Positions 8,637-17,413 of a stretch of DNA of 64,000 bases are shown here, piece after piece. The number at the start of each line of letters is the position of its first letter. Positions within the stretch are counted from its first letter, which is position 1. This DNA comes from Allofrancisella guangzhouensis. GTDB lineage: Bacteria > Pseudomonadota > Gammaproteobacteria > Francisellales > Francisellaceae. The notes under the pieces are model-generated. The model was given only the letters and a program-made list of their open reading frames with translations, had not been told where the DNA came from and searched no databases. The position numbers and the translations under genes were made by a program. The stretch lies in NCBI RefSeq assembly GCF_000815225.1, contig NZ_CP010427.1, positions 1,240,001 through 1,304,000 on the forward strand, written 5' to 3'.

Positions 8637-9887
8637 CTAATATTTCAAAGCTACTTTTGCCTGCTTAACGTCAAGCTTACCTTGGCATTTTGATATAATG
8701 ATCGTACCTACAGCATTACCTATCATATTGGTAATAGATCGTCCTTCTGACATAAATCTATCTATACCTAATATAATTACTATACCAGATACAGGAACAA
8801 CTCCTAAAGCGCTTAAAGTTGTTGCTAGTATTATAAAACCACTACCTGTCACACCTGCTGCTCCTTTAGAGCTAATAATCATAATCATTAACATAAATAT
8901 TTGTTGCTGTAATGTAAGATCCACACCTAAAGCTTGTGCTATGAAAATAGCTGCTAATGACAAATATATAGCTGTACCATCAAGGTTAAACGAATATCCA
9001 GTAGGGACAACTAAACTTACTATCGATCTATCACAACCTACCTGTTCTAATTTCTCCATTAGATTAGGTAGTACACTTTCAGATGATGATGTGCCGAGTA
9101 CTATGAAAATTTCTGTCTTTATATAATTTAATAACCTAAATATGCTAATTTTACAATAAAGTCGTAATACTAAACCTAAAAACACCAATAAAAATAATAA
9201 ACAAGTAATATAAAAACAAAGTAGTAACCCTAATAGCCCAAGCAATGCACTAGCTCCATACATCCCCACGGTATAACCCATAGCTGCAAAAGCTGCTAAT
9301 GGTGAATAATACATTACTATATGGATCATTTTAAAAAACACTTTTGCTAGTGACTGGATACCCTCTAAGATTGGTTGTCCTTTATCTCCATAAAGTATAA
9401 GACCAGCTGCAAACAATATAGATACAAATAATACCTGAAGAATATCTCCATTACTAAACGCCCCAACAAAAGAGTTAGGTATTATATTCATAAGGAAACC
9501 TTTCAGACCTTCAACATGTTCAACATTGCCCATATAAGCTTTAGCATTATTTATATCTAGAGAGTTAGGATTTATATTTAAACCAACACCAGGTTTAAAT
9601 ATATTTGCTACAACCATACCTATTGTTAAAGCAACCGCGGTAGTTGTAAAGAAATATAATAGTGCCACTCCACCTATCTTACCAACTGCTTTTAGATCTT
9701 TCATAGCAGCAATGCCAGAAACCAAAGTTAGAAATATAATAGGTGCGATCATAAGCTTAATAAGCTTGATAAAAACATCAGCCAATGGCTTAAGAGCAAC
9801 AGCTATACTTGGTGCAAAAATTCCTACTATAACTCCTATAAAAATACCAATTAAAACCTGTGTATATAAATGACGAAATATTTTCAT
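8637..9887 (-). CDS. dctA: C4-dicarboxylate/proton or sodium symporter, DctA type
   Basis: About 416 residues of the DAACS family, with several membrane helices and the conserved loop motifs GTSSSESVLP (serine-rich re-entrant loop), SFNLDGTAIY, and the substrate-site helix ITNMIGNAVGT. The match to DctA is closer than to glutamate carriers. The ATG at 9887 is preferred over a TTG at 9896 because the latter would sit only a few bases from the AGGA. DctA takes up succinate, fumarate and malate, useful to an organism that relies on gluconeogenic carbon. The residue pairs determining substrate cannot be settled by eye. Confidence 0.85.
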   Translation of the reverse strand: MKIFRHLYTQVLIGIFIGVIVGIFAPSIAVALKPLADVFIKLIKLMIAPIIFLTLVSGIAAMKDLKAVGKIGGVALLYFFTTTAVALTIGMVVANIFKPGVGLNINPNSLDINNAKAYMGNVEHVEGLKGFLMNIIPNSFVGAFSNGDILQVLFVSILFAAGLILYGDKGQPILEGIQSLAKVFFKMIHIVMYYSPLAAFAAMGYTVGMYGASALLGLLGLLLCFYITCLLFLLVFLGLVLRLYCKISIFRLLNYIKTEIFIVLGTSSSESVLPNLMEKLEQVGCDRSIVSLVVPTGYSFNLDGTAIYLSLAAIFIAQALGVDLTLQQQIFMLMIMIISSKGAAGVTGSGFIILATTLSALGVVPVSGIVIILGIDRFMSEGRSITNMIGNAVGTIIISKCQGKLDVKQAKVALKY

Positions 9888-9949
9888 TTTTAACAAATTT
9901 CCTTAAGCAAAATTTAAACTAATAAAGTTACAAATATCTAATTTAAAAA

Positions 9950-10327
9950 TCAAAGTATAGCTATTGCTTCGATCTCAATTTTTACATCTTTTGGTAGTCT
10001 TGATACTTCCACACATGATCGAGCTGGGTAATTACTACCCAGAAATGAGCTATAAACTTCATTAATAACACTAAACTCATTCATATCTTTTATAAAAATA
10101 GTAACTTTTACTAATTTATCTAAACGTGAGCCAGCTGCTTCTAATACAGCTTTTAAGTTTTCCATAACTTGGGTTGTTTGCTCTTTTATACATTTACTAA
10201 TTAAATTACTATCTGGTTTTAAACCTATCTGCCCCGAAGTATAAACAAAATTTCCTACAACAATCGCTTGCTCATAAGCTCCTATTGCTTGCGGGGCGTT
10301 AACTGTATTAATTTTATTTTTTTGCAT
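9950..10327 (-). CDS. ridA: RidA/YjgF-family enamine/imine deaminase
   Basis: 125 residues, the usual size. Conserved RidA features are present: PQAIGAYEQAI, VYTSGQIGL, and the C-terminal block ARSCVEVSRLP followed by KIEIEAIAI, including the arginine that binds the substrate carboxylate. Members hydrolyse reactive 2-aminoacrylate and related imines formed by PLP enzymes. It lies just upstream of dctA on the same strand with a 54-base gap, so the two may share a transcript. Confidence 0.9.
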   Translation of the reverse strand: MQKNKINTVNAPQAIGAYEQAIVVGNFVYTSGQIGLKPDSNLISKCIKEQTTQVMENLKAVLEAAGSRLDKLVKVTIFIKDMNEFSVINEVYSSFLGSNYPARSCVEVSRLPKDVKIEIEAIAIL

Positions 10328-10498
10328 ATATTACATCCACTTTTTCTTATAATATATATTATGTACTAAAACTTAAAATAACTAAGATTTGTTAGCAAAA
10401 TATATAATATTTTTTTATTGACAAGTTAAAAAAATAATTGTCTAAGCTACAAATTTACCCTAAACTAAGAAGATATTTTAGAGTTAGAAAAATAGAAA

Positions 10499-11812
10499 AT
10501 GAAGTTTTTAAAACCTGCTAAGACATTACCTTTATTAGATGATAAAAAAGTAGCTATTAAATACCCTCAATGGCGCTTAAGAATGTTCCTTGTAGCATAT
10601 ATTGGCTACTTTACATACTACTTTGGACGTAGCAGTTTTGATGTCTCTAAACAATACATAACTACCCTTTCACCAGATGAACTAGGTTTAATTGGAGCTG
10701 GACTTGGTATAGCTTATGGAGTAAGTAAGTTTCTCATGGGAAACTTAGCAGATAGAAGTAATGCCAAAGTTTTTCTTGCATTAGGATTATTAATAAGTGG
10801 TCTATTAAACCTAATAATTCCAAACGTGCTTTCTTTAGGCGTTTTACTAATGTTTGTAATCATGTTTGCAAATGGCTGGGTTCAAGGTATGGGCTGGCCG
10901 GCTTGTGCTAGAATTATGACACACTGGTTTTGCGCACATGAACGTGGCACAAAAATGGGAGTTTGGAATACTGCCCATAACGTTGGAGCTGGTTTTTTAG
11001 CAATCGCGGTTGTGCCGATAGGATTATATTTATTTAATAATGACTGGCATGGACTCTTTTATGTTGCTGGTATTTTATGTATATCTGTAGCAGTTTTAAT
11101 ACTAATATTTGGTGCAGACACTCCACAATCTGTAGGACTTCCTGCTATAGAAGTATATAAAGGTTATGTTAGTCAAACTAATTATGAGGAAAAAGAACTT
11201 ACTGCCAAAGAAATTTTCTTTAAATATGTACTAAACAATAAATGGGTATGGTTAATAGCTATAGCAAATGCTTTTGTGTATTGCGCAAGATATGGCCTAC
11301 TTAGCTGGTCTACTTACTATCTAGTACAAGTTAAACATATGTCGGCGACTACTGGTTTATTAGGGTTTGCTTTATTTGAATTACCCGCGATACCAGGAAC
11401 CATAGTTATTGGTTGGATTACAGATAGATTTTTTAATAGCCGTAGAGCTCCTGTAAGTGTTATCTGTATGATTTTATTTATAGCTGTTTTATTTGTCTAC
11501 TGGCATAGCAATACAGCTTGGATACTACTTTTATCATTATCTGCTATGGGTGTACTCATCTATGGACCAGTTGCATTGATTGGAATCCTAGCTCTAGACC
11601 TGGTGCCTAAAAAAGCAGGAGGTACAGCTGCTGGTTTTACTGGATTATTTGGTTATTTCTTAGGAACAGTAGGAGCTCAAGCTGTTATAGGGATTATAGC
11701 GACGTACCTTGGTTGGAATGCTGTATTTATTTTCCTTATAAGCTCTTGTGTACTAGCGACTCTACTTTTAAGTATTTGCTGGAATTTAAATAGTGATAAC
11801 AAACATCTATAA
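10499..11812 (+). CDS. glpT: Organophosphate:phosphate antiporter (GlpT/UhpT family MFS)
   Basis: 437 residues with about twelve membrane helices and the OPA-family blocks YFTYYFGRSSF, GLGIAYGVSKF, NGWVQGMGWPACARIMTHWF, and WNTAHNVGAGF. These are closest to GlpT, the glycerol-3-phosphate:phosphate exchanger, although UhpT or a related sugar-phosphate carrier is possible. It starts at ATG 10499. The gene stands alone on the plus strand, opposite ridA-dctA, with about 170 bases between it and ridA that should hold divergent promoters. Confidence 0.82.
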   Translation: MKFLKPAKTLPLLDDKKVAIKYPQWRLRMFLVAYIGYFTYYFGRSSFDVSKQYITTLSPDELGLIGAGLGIAYGVSKFLMGNLADRSNAKVFLALGLLISGLLNLIIPNVLSLGVLLMFVIMFANGWVQGMGWPACARIMTHWFCAHERGTKMGVWNTAHNVGAGFLAIAVVPIGLYLFNNDWHGLFYVAGILCISVAVLILIFGADTPQSVGLPAIEVYKGYVSQTNYEEKELTAKEIFFKYVLNNKWVWLIAIANAFVYCARYGLLSWSTYYLVQVKHMSATTGLLGFALFELPAIPGTIVIGWITDRFFNSRRAPVSVICMILFIAVLFVYWHSNTAWILLLSLSAMGVLIYGPVALIGILALDLVPKKAGGTAAGFTGLFGYFLGTVGAQAVIGIIATYLGWNAVFIFLISSCVLATLLLSICWNLNSDNKHL

Positions 11813-11934
11813 AACACTAATACCTTTACGTGATTACTGCTAATATATCCCTTCAAAAAAAAAACATAATTATAAGACATATATTGTTACTCAAATATTT
11901 CTAAAACTTTGGTGTATTTTTTGCCGTATAATAT

Positions 11935-11989
11935 TTGACACCTTAATTTATGATATTTACAGTATATAATGTTAAACAAAAAAGAGGAG
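11935..11989 (+). promoter_or_regulatory. Candidate promoter and strong ribosome site for the small secreted protein
   Basis: TTGACA at 11935-11940 is followed after 17 bases by TACAGT (11958-11963); a perfect TATAAT lies a few bases further on at 11965-11970 but is 24 bases from the TTGACA. A strong GAGGAG at 11984-11989 is seven bases from the ATG at 11997. Together they indicate a well-expressed monocistronic gene; which -10 is used is uncertain. Confidence 0.5.
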
Positions 11990-11996
11990 ATAAATC

Positions 11997-12311
11997 ATGA
12001 ACAAAAAAAACATGTCTTTACTACTATTATCAACGTTACTAATATCTACTTCTTTGGCAGGACCGGCAGCAGATGTAGGTGAAAAATTAGATAATGCAGG
12101 CCAATATGTAGCTGAAAAAGCTGGAGATGCTTGGGAAGCGACCAAAAAAGGGGCTAAAAACACTGGTGAATTTATTGGTGATAAATCTAGTGACGCTTGG
12201 GAGGCCACTAAAAAAGGGGCTAAAAACGTTAAAGAGGCTTTAGATCCAAGGGGCCCAGCTGAAAAAGCTGGCTCTGCAGTTGATGAGGCTGCTAAAAAAG
12301 CAAAAAAATAA
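11997..12311 (+). CDS. Small secreted protein with an internal 22-residue repeat
   Basis: 104 residues. A signal peptide (MNKKNMSLLLLSTLLISTSLA, cleavage probably near residue 21) is followed by a hydrophilic Lys/Ala/Glu-rich region predicted to be helical. The segment DAWEATKKGAKN occurs twice, at residues 44-55 and 66-77, so the repeat period is 22 residues, a length typical of amphipathic helices. The two copies are also close at DNA level. The overall look is of LEA-like or hydrophilin-like periplasmic stress proteins. The neighbouring minus-strand stress-type operon supports this. No enzyme motif is visible. Confidence 0.75.
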   Translation: MNKKNMSLLLLSTLLISTSLAGPAADVGEKLDNAGQYVAEKAGDAWEATKKGAKNTGEFIGDKSSDAWEATKKGAKNVKEALDPRGPAEKAGSAVDEAAKKAKK

Positions 12312-12380
12312 CAAAACCTAAAATCTCGTAGTTAGTATAGTCATGCTTCAACTATGCTCAGCTCAGTATCCACAAGGCTT

Positions 12381-12420
12381 AACGCGTAAAACGCGTTGTT
12401 ATAAAATATTGTTTATAACA
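12381..12420. terminator. Two stacked perfect inverted repeats between convergent genes
   Basis: AACGCGT-AAA-ACGCGTT (12381-12397) is directly followed by a 9-bp inverted repeat TGTTATAAA / TTTATAACA (12397-12420, 6-base loop). They lie between the 3' ends of the secreted-protein gene and the convergent ChaB gene. A two-way transcription stop is the simplest reading, but neither has a long T-run, so a protein-binding role is possible. Confidence 0.4.
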
Positions 12421-12422
12421 AG

Positions 12423-12653
12423 TTACTTTTTATACCAATTCCCAGTTTGTTGATCTTTGTAATACTTTTGTTTAACTGCTGACCATGCTACCTGATGGGA
12501 TATTGTTTCTCTATCTTCATCAGTTTTTCTTTTTGATTTATCTTTATACTCATCCCAAGCGTTGTTAAAAGCTTCTTTATAAATTTCTTGAGCATGCTTT
12601 GGAAGGACATTCTGCACTCCTTTTGGTAATTCGCTTAATGCATTATAAGGCAT
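12423..12653 (-). CDS. chaB: ChaB-family protein
   Basis: 76 residues with the ChaB pattern: LPKGVQNVLPKHAQEIYKEA, then NAWDEYKD, then VAWSAVKQKYYKD. ChaB proteins are small cytoplasmic proteins once linked to cation transport (ChaA regulation) and often found in stress regulons. A very strong AGGAGG precedes the ATG. It is the last gene of a three-gene minus-strand set (PRC-barrel, SDR, ChaB), 12 bases after the SDR stop. Confidence 0.85.
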   Translation of the reverse strand: MPYNALSELPKGVQNVLPKHAQEIYKEAFNNAWDEYKDKSKRKTDEDRETISHQVAWSAVKQKYYKDQQTGNWYKK

Positions 12654-12665
12654 CTCACTCCTCCT

Positions 12666-13529
12666 TTAACCGTTTACAATCTCTCCACCATTAGGATGAA
12701 GCACTTGACCAATAAAATATTTACTCTCTATCTCATTAGCAAGAAACACATAAGAAGGAGCTATATCTGCTGGATGCGCTGGCCGACCTAGTAAAGTACT
12801 TTCTCCAAAATGTTCCACCTTTTCTTTATCAAAACTTGAAGGTATTAAAGGGGTCCATACTGGTCCTGGAGCTACTGCGTTTACTCTTATACCATTTTTA
12901 ATTATATTTTTAGCTAAAGAACGTGTAAGTGCTACGATAGCACCCTTTGTGGAAGAATAATCAATCAAGTCAGGTCTACCTTTATAAGCAGTGACAGAAG
13001 TAGTATTTATTATGCTAGCTCCTTTTTGCATATATTTTAAGACTGCCTTTATCATATACACATAATGGTAAAAATTAGTTTCAAAAGTTTCTTTTAATTG
13101 CTCTTCTGATATATCAAGAAAATCATTTTGAGGAAATTGCACAGCTGCATTATTCACAAGCACATCTATACTACCAAAATGTTTATAAGACTTCTCAACA
13201 AACTCATTACATTGACTACTATCTTTAATATCAATCTCAAATGCTAATATGTCATCTTTATCATTGACTACTTCTCTTAATTCTTCTAAGGTCTCTTTAG
13301 CATCTTCTTTTTCCCTGGTATGGTAAGTAAAAGCAACTTTTGCTCCTTCTTTTACAAAATGCAAGGCTACAGCCTTCCCTATCCCACTATCACCACCTGT
13401 AATAAGAGCAACTTTACCGTTAAGCTTATTTGCAGGGCTATAGCCTTTATAAATATGGATAGGTTTGATATTCATATCAGAAGTTAGCCCAGGTTGCTCT
13501 TTTTGAATATTCTCCTTAGATTGATTCAT
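12666..13529 (-). CDS. Short-chain dehydrogenase/reductase, general-stress type (YghA/Gsp39-like)
   Basis: 287 residues. The Rossmann nucleotide site ITGGDSGIGKAVA (from about residue 42), the NNAAVQ loop, and the catalytic Tyr-x-x-x-Lys in DYSSTKGAIVAL are all present, as is the PGPVWTPLIP loop. An N-terminal extension of about 35 residues (KENIQKEQPGLTSDM) is typical of the long SDRs YghA and Bacillus general stress protein 39. The substrate is unknown; those proteins are NAD(P)-dependent aldehyde/alcohol reductases. It lies between the PRC-barrel and ChaB genes and is very likely co-transcribed. Confidence 0.88.
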   Translation of the reverse strand: MNQSKENIQKEQPGLTSDMNIKPIHIYKGYSPANKLNGKVALITGGDSGIGKAVALHFVKEGAKVAFTYHTREKEDAKETLEELREVVNDKDDILAFEIDIKDSSQCNEFVEKSYKHFGSIDVLVNNAAVQFPQNDFLDISEEQLKETFETNFYHYVYMIKAVLKYMQKGASIINTTSVTAYKGRPDLIDYSSTKGAIVALTRSLAKNIIKNGIRVNAVAPGPVWTPLIPSSFDKEKVEHFGESTLLGRPAHPADIAPSYVFLANEIESKYFIGQVLHPNGGEIVNG

Positions 13530-13607
13530 TTTTAACCCCTTTTTTAAAAGAAAAAATTTTTAACTCTTTAGAAAATATCTTAGTAATTTAATAAAATCTA
13601 TAGAGCA

Positions 13608-13946
13608 TTAGACATTATAAAATTCTGCCAAAGTATCTCCTGTCCAGTAAGAAGAATCAGGTTTGGGCCAGTTATTTTTATCAAACCCAGGAGCTTCTTC
13701 TAAATCTGCCTTTGATTTATCAAGCTTAAATTGCTTGTTAGCCGTATCTATTTCAAAAGCTGTTAGAGGGATAGCAAACAATTTATCTCCTATCCCCATA
13801 AATCCACCAAATGATACAACTATATAAGCCACCTCGCCTGTTTCGGTGTTTAGCATAATTTCTTTTACCTCACCCAAATCCTCTCCATCATAATTAACTA
13901 CTTTGTCACCTATGAGTGTACTTGCTGATAATGTTAAATTTCCCAT
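13608..13946 (-). CDS. PRC-barrel domain protein
   Basis: 112 residues. The first 80 form a PRC-barrel (LSASTLIGDKVVNYDGEDLG, then EVAYIVVSFGGFMGIGDKLF, then AIPLTAFEID), followed by a short acidic tail. Such stand-alone PRC-barrel proteins are common in envelope- and desiccation-stress operons, often beside SDR and ChaB genes. It is the first gene of the minus-strand trio. The leader carries a GGAAGGAG ribosome site and, upstream, a perfect 9-bp inverted repeat at 13975-13998. Confidence 0.88.
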   Translation of the reverse strand: MGNLTLSASTLIGDKVVNYDGEDLGEVKEIMLNTETGEVAYIVVSFGGFMGIGDKLFAIPLTAFEIDTANKQFKLDKSKADLEEAPGFDKNNWPKPDSSYWTGDTLAEFYNV

Positions 13947-13974
13947 ATTTTTCTCCTTCCTTTTATTTTATTGC

Positions 13975-13998
13975 TTACCTTTTGGTCTCAAAAGGTAA
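13975..13998 (-). promoter_or_regulatory. Perfect 9-bp inverted repeat upstream of the stress-type operon
   Basis: TTACCTTTT and AAAAGGTAA are separated by GGTCTC. The repeat starts about 29 bases upstream of the PRC-barrel ATG, just outside its ribosome site, where a repressor site or a 5' leader hairpin would act on the whole operon. No GC-rich stem with T-run, so a terminator is unlikely. Confidence 0.45.
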
Positions 13999-14237
13999 CT
14001 TCATCTTAACGTGTCAAAAAATAATTTCAAACTTCTACGGCAAAAATATTGCCAAGATCATATATTGATTTAGTGATATTTATATCGCCAAATCTCTATG
14101 GAGATAAGCTAGTACTTAATGGATATACATTCTGATATTAACATTTTCTAATTACATCTTTAAAACCAACTATTGAATATACCTATAAGCAAGCATATTA
14201 TTTACCTATAACTAATAATTTTGAGCTTAATTTAAAT

Positions 14238-15560
14238 ATGGCTACAAATCTCTATCACAAAAATGATTACATAAGACAGAATAACGATATATCTTATAAA
14301 GAGCATTTTTCACCATTTAGGAGAGATTATGCTAGAGTCGTACATTCATCATCATTTAGAAGGCTACAAGCAAAAACTCAAATCTTTCCGAACTTTGAAA
14401 ATGATTTTTTCAGAAATAGATTAACTCACTCTTTAGAGGTTGCCCAAATAGCAAAATCTATAGCAATTAGACTAAATGCTGAATACAGTTTAAATTTAGA
14501 CTATGACCTTATAGAAACAGCTGCTCTTTGTCATGATATAGGACACCCTCCTTTTGGTCATAATGGAGAAATAGCTCTAAATAAAAAAATGCAGAATTTC
14601 GGTGGCTTTGAGAGTAATGCTCAAACACTAAGACTGATTTCTCATACAGCAAAAAAAGATGTCGATCAAAAACAAAGTTTTGGTTTAAACCTAACATATA
14701 GAACACTAGCTGCTACTATAAAATATGACTGTTTAATACCTCCTATTAGTGACTCCCGTGAACTAACTAAAGGATACTATAATGAAGAGGCTAAATTAGT
14801 TGATGATATAAAACAAAAACTTTTAGAGCCATATGCTACTAAAGTGAACCAACCTTTCAAAACCATAGAATGCTACATAATGGACATTGCTGATGATATT
14901 GCTTACTCAACTTACGATGTTGAGGATGCACTTAAAGGTGGTTTCATAGATCCACTATCTATAGCTAGTGTTGATGACAAACTTCTCCAAAAAATACTAA
15001 ATGCTATGCCTAAAGATTTAAAAATTACAGCTAGTGAGGTTAAGGAAATATTAAAAGATATTTTTTCAGATTATATTGACTTTAAAACTGATAGTAGAGA
15101 TATTCACAGGATTTCTAAAAAAATAGCTACCAATAGCCTTCTACGGACAAAGCTGACATCAAAATTAGTAAATAACTGCATCCAAAATATCAAGTTCGAT
15201 TTAAATAAAGATGTCCCTATTATTTCAAGAGTTTACCTCGATAACCAAGTTAGAAAACAAGTTGAGGTGCTAAAGAAATACATTTTATTTAAAATTATAA
15301 AATCGCCAAAACTAAATATCTTACGTTATAGGGGTAGAGAAATAATCTCAGAAATTTTCGATATACTCATAGAATCAAACCCTAACGATAGTTTACTGCC
15401 TGATGATATCGGAGCTATTTTCTACAGTGCAAATAATACTCGCCAAAAGGCTAGAATCATAAGTGACTATATATCATCTATGACTGATAGATATATTATA
15501 GAACTTTATAATCAATTTAAATCTGATCCATCTACTATGATATTTAAACCTTTTTCGTAA
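14238..15560 (+). CDS. dgt: Deoxyguanosinetriphosphate triphosphohydrolase-like HD protein
   Basis: 440 residues of the HD superfamily. The metal-binding residues are visible in NRLTHSLEVAQIAKSIA, CHDIGHPPFGHNGE and the downstream MDIADDIAYSTYDVEDA. FRRLQAKTQIF near the N-terminus is also typical. Members cleave dNTPs to deoxynucleoside and triphosphate, lowering dNTP pools. Start ATG at 14238. Its 3' end overlaps the convergent MFS gene by 17 bases, leaving no room for a terminator. Confidence 0.88.
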   Translation: MATNLYHKNDYIRQNNDISYKEHFSPFRRDYARVVHSSSFRRLQAKTQIFPNFENDFFRNRLTHSLEVAQIAKSIAIRLNAEYSLNLDYDLIETAALCHDIGHPPFGHNGEIALNKKMQNFGGFESNAQTLRLISHTAKKDVDQKQSFGLNLTYRTLAATIKYDCLIPPISDSRELTKGYYNEEAKLVDDIKQKLLEPYATKVNQPFKTIECYIMDIADDIAYSTYDVEDALKGGFIDPLSIASVDDKLLQKILNAMPKDLKITASEVKEILKDIFSDYIDFKTDSRDIHRISKKIATNSLLRTKLTSKLVNNCIQNIKFDLNKDVPIISRVYLDNQVRKQVEVLKKYILFKIIKSPKLNILRYRGREIISEIFDILIESNPNDSLLPDDIGAIFYSANNTRQKARIISDYISSMTDRYIIELYNQFKSDPSTMIFKPFS

Positions 15561-16767
15561 ACCAGTCTGAAACTACCAAACCTATAAGTGAAATTACACC
15601 TGCAAAAACTATTAAATAAGCCGGTATTAATAATGATTCTGTCGTAGAAATTAAAAATATTGAAAAAGCTGGAACCCCAGCAGAAAATACTAAATATCCA
15701 AGGTTGTAAGCTAAACCAAGCCCTCTACCTCTATAATCAAAATTAAAATAATTAACAATTATAACATTATATGTAGAGGCAAAAAATCCCATAACTATTG
15801 ATAAAATTATAAAACAAGAATATATACTCCTACCGTCAAGTACATTCTTATAAAAGATAGGTGCAAGAGCTATACTTATAAGAACTAATATACCCATTAG
15901 CTTTTCTTTTGGTACGTAATCACTTATAAAACCCCCTATTATACAGCTAATAGTCATTATTATAGAACCTACTAGAAGTAAATTTGCCAGCTCTACTTTC
16001 GAAGTTAAATACATCTGGTAAAATGACGGTAAGAACATATAAAGCTGTGTTGTTAGCATTGCAATACAGGCTACTAGCATCATACCTACTAAAACCTTTG
16101 CAACGAATGATATCAGGCTAGTGTTTTGATTGTTTAAATTTACAACTGGTTTTGGTAGATCATCAACTATACCTTTTCTTAAGAAGAATAAACTAAATGT
16201 AAATATAGCCCCTATTAAAAATCCTATTCGCCAACCGTATTCTTTTACGAAAGAATCACTAGTGTAGTTAGTTACTATAAAAAGAACTACTGTTGTCATC
16301 ATAATACCCAAACTTAAACAAGAAAAAATAATTCCAGTTACTAAACCTTGTCTCTTAGGGTAATTTTCTATAGTAAATATTACAGCTACAGGAATTTCCG
16401 CACCTATAGCTATAGCTTGGATACATCGTAAACTAACAAAAAATAATGTCGCCCAAACTCCTATACTCTCAACGCTTGGTAAAATAGCTAATAATAAAGT
16501 TGAACAAAATAATAAAACCATATTTAACTTTAAAATAAAGGCTCTACCTTTTTTATCTGCTATATAACCAAGCGTCCAAGCACCAAATGGTCTTACCAAA
16601 TAACCACCTACATAAACCAAAAACACCATTAGTGTGCTACTAATAGTATTATCTTTATCAAAAAATTTTTCTCCTATTGCAACTGCAAACACGGAATATA
16701 TAGCCAAATCATAATACTCAAAAGCAGAGCCAAGGCTTGAAAAAAGTAATTTCTTATATTTATTCAT
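15544..16767 (-). CDS. MFS transporter, metabolite:proton symporter type
   Basis: 407 residues with about twelve membrane segments. The opening SSLGSAFEYYDLAIYSVFA and GYIADKKGRAFILK (loop 2-3) plus RCIQAIAIGAEIPVA are hallmarks of the MHS branch (ProP, ShiA, KgtP). The substrate cannot be read from sequence; small carboxylates or compatible solutes are usual. It is monocistronic on the minus strand, overlapping the end of dgt. Confidence 0.8.
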   Translation of the reverse strand: MNKYKKLLFSSLGSAFEYYDLAIYSVFAVAIGEKFFDKDNTISSTLMVFLVYVGGYLVRPFGAWTLGYIADKKGRAFILKLNMVLLFCSTLLLAILPSVESIGVWATLFFVSLRCIQAIAIGAEIPVAVIFTIENYPKRQGLVTGIIFSCLSLGIMMTTVVLFIVTNYTSDSFVKEYGWRIGFLIGAIFTFSLFFLRKGIVDDLPKPVVNLNNQNTSLISFVAKVLVGMMLVACIAMLTTQLYMFLPSFYQMYLTSKVELANLLLVGSIIMTISCIIGGFISDYVPKEKLMGILVLISIALAPIFYKNVLDGRSIYSCFIILSIVMGFFASTYNVIIVNYFNFDYRGRGLGLAYNLGYLVFSAGVPAFSIFLISTTESLLIPAYLIVFAGVISLIGLVVSDWFTKKV

Positions 16768-16852
16768 AGTAAACTAAAAACGTAATATTAACGAAATATA
16801 TTAATCGATTAGGTAGTATAAAGAAACTCCTAAATAATCTAAGTTGTTCAAG

Positions 16853-17200
16853 TTAATTAACGTAGGCTGGAGCTAATTCTAAAATCTCAAGGGTCAAAGT
16901 ATAATTTTTAGTTTCTAGACTTATTGTGTCTAAGTATTTAGCTAACAGCGACCTTAATTGATTTGCTATATTGACTAAATGTTCTTGCCTACGTCCAGAC
17001 AGAATCTTTATGGTTAAATGTATTAATTCTTCAGAAGTCAAACCACCAACCATACAACTATCATAAACATAAACTCTATTTTTAAAAGTTTCTAGTTTAG
17101 TAGGTAGATTATTTATCAAATATTCCTGTGCTTTTTGAATAATATTATTAACAATTTGTTTATCGAATTTTTGCGAAACTTCTACTATTATATGTGGCAT
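16853..17200 (-). CDS. Tautomerase-superfamily protein, CHMI (HpaF)-like
   Basis: 115 residues beginning Met-Pro-His-Ile-Ile-Val-Glu; after removal of Met the N-terminal proline is the expected catalytic base of this superfamily. The length and the central RVYVYDSCMVGGLTSEELIHLTIKIL match 5-carboxymethyl-2-hydroxymuconate delta-isomerases. No other homoprotocatechuate-pathway gene is nearby, so its physiological substrate is uncertain. Confidence 0.7.
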   Translation of the reverse strand: MPHIIVEVSQKFDKQIVNNIIQKAQEYLINNLPTKLETFKNRVYVYDSCMVGGLTSEELIHLTIKILSGRRQEHLVNIANQLRSLLAKYLDTISLETKNYTLTLEILELAPAYVN

Positions 17201-17360
17201 ACACCTAAACTCCTTTACAAAATATTTTCTTAATTTGGCTTTAAACTTTTTTAACTTGTACTGTTTTTGTTATATTATTTTCTAACAACTCAAATACTTG
17301 TTAATTAATTTTAATCAATGACTATTAATAATCCACCTACCAAATATATTGACTTATAGC

Positions 17361-17392
17361 TATAATTACAATGGGTAAACATAACTGTTTAC
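17361..17392 (+). promoter_or_regulatory. Candidate chitinase promoter -10 and palindromic operator
   Basis: TATAAT at 17361-17366 is followed by a perfect 7-bp inverted repeat GTAAACATAACTGTTTAC (17375-17392) in the position of the transcription start. A strong AAGGAG lies just before the chitinase ATG at 17414. No good -35 is seen at the right spacing, which would suit an activator-dependent or repressed promoter. The palindrome is of a type bound by dimeric repressors. Confidence 0.45.
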
Positions 17393-17413
17393 ATTAAAAC
17401 TAAGGAGAGAAAA

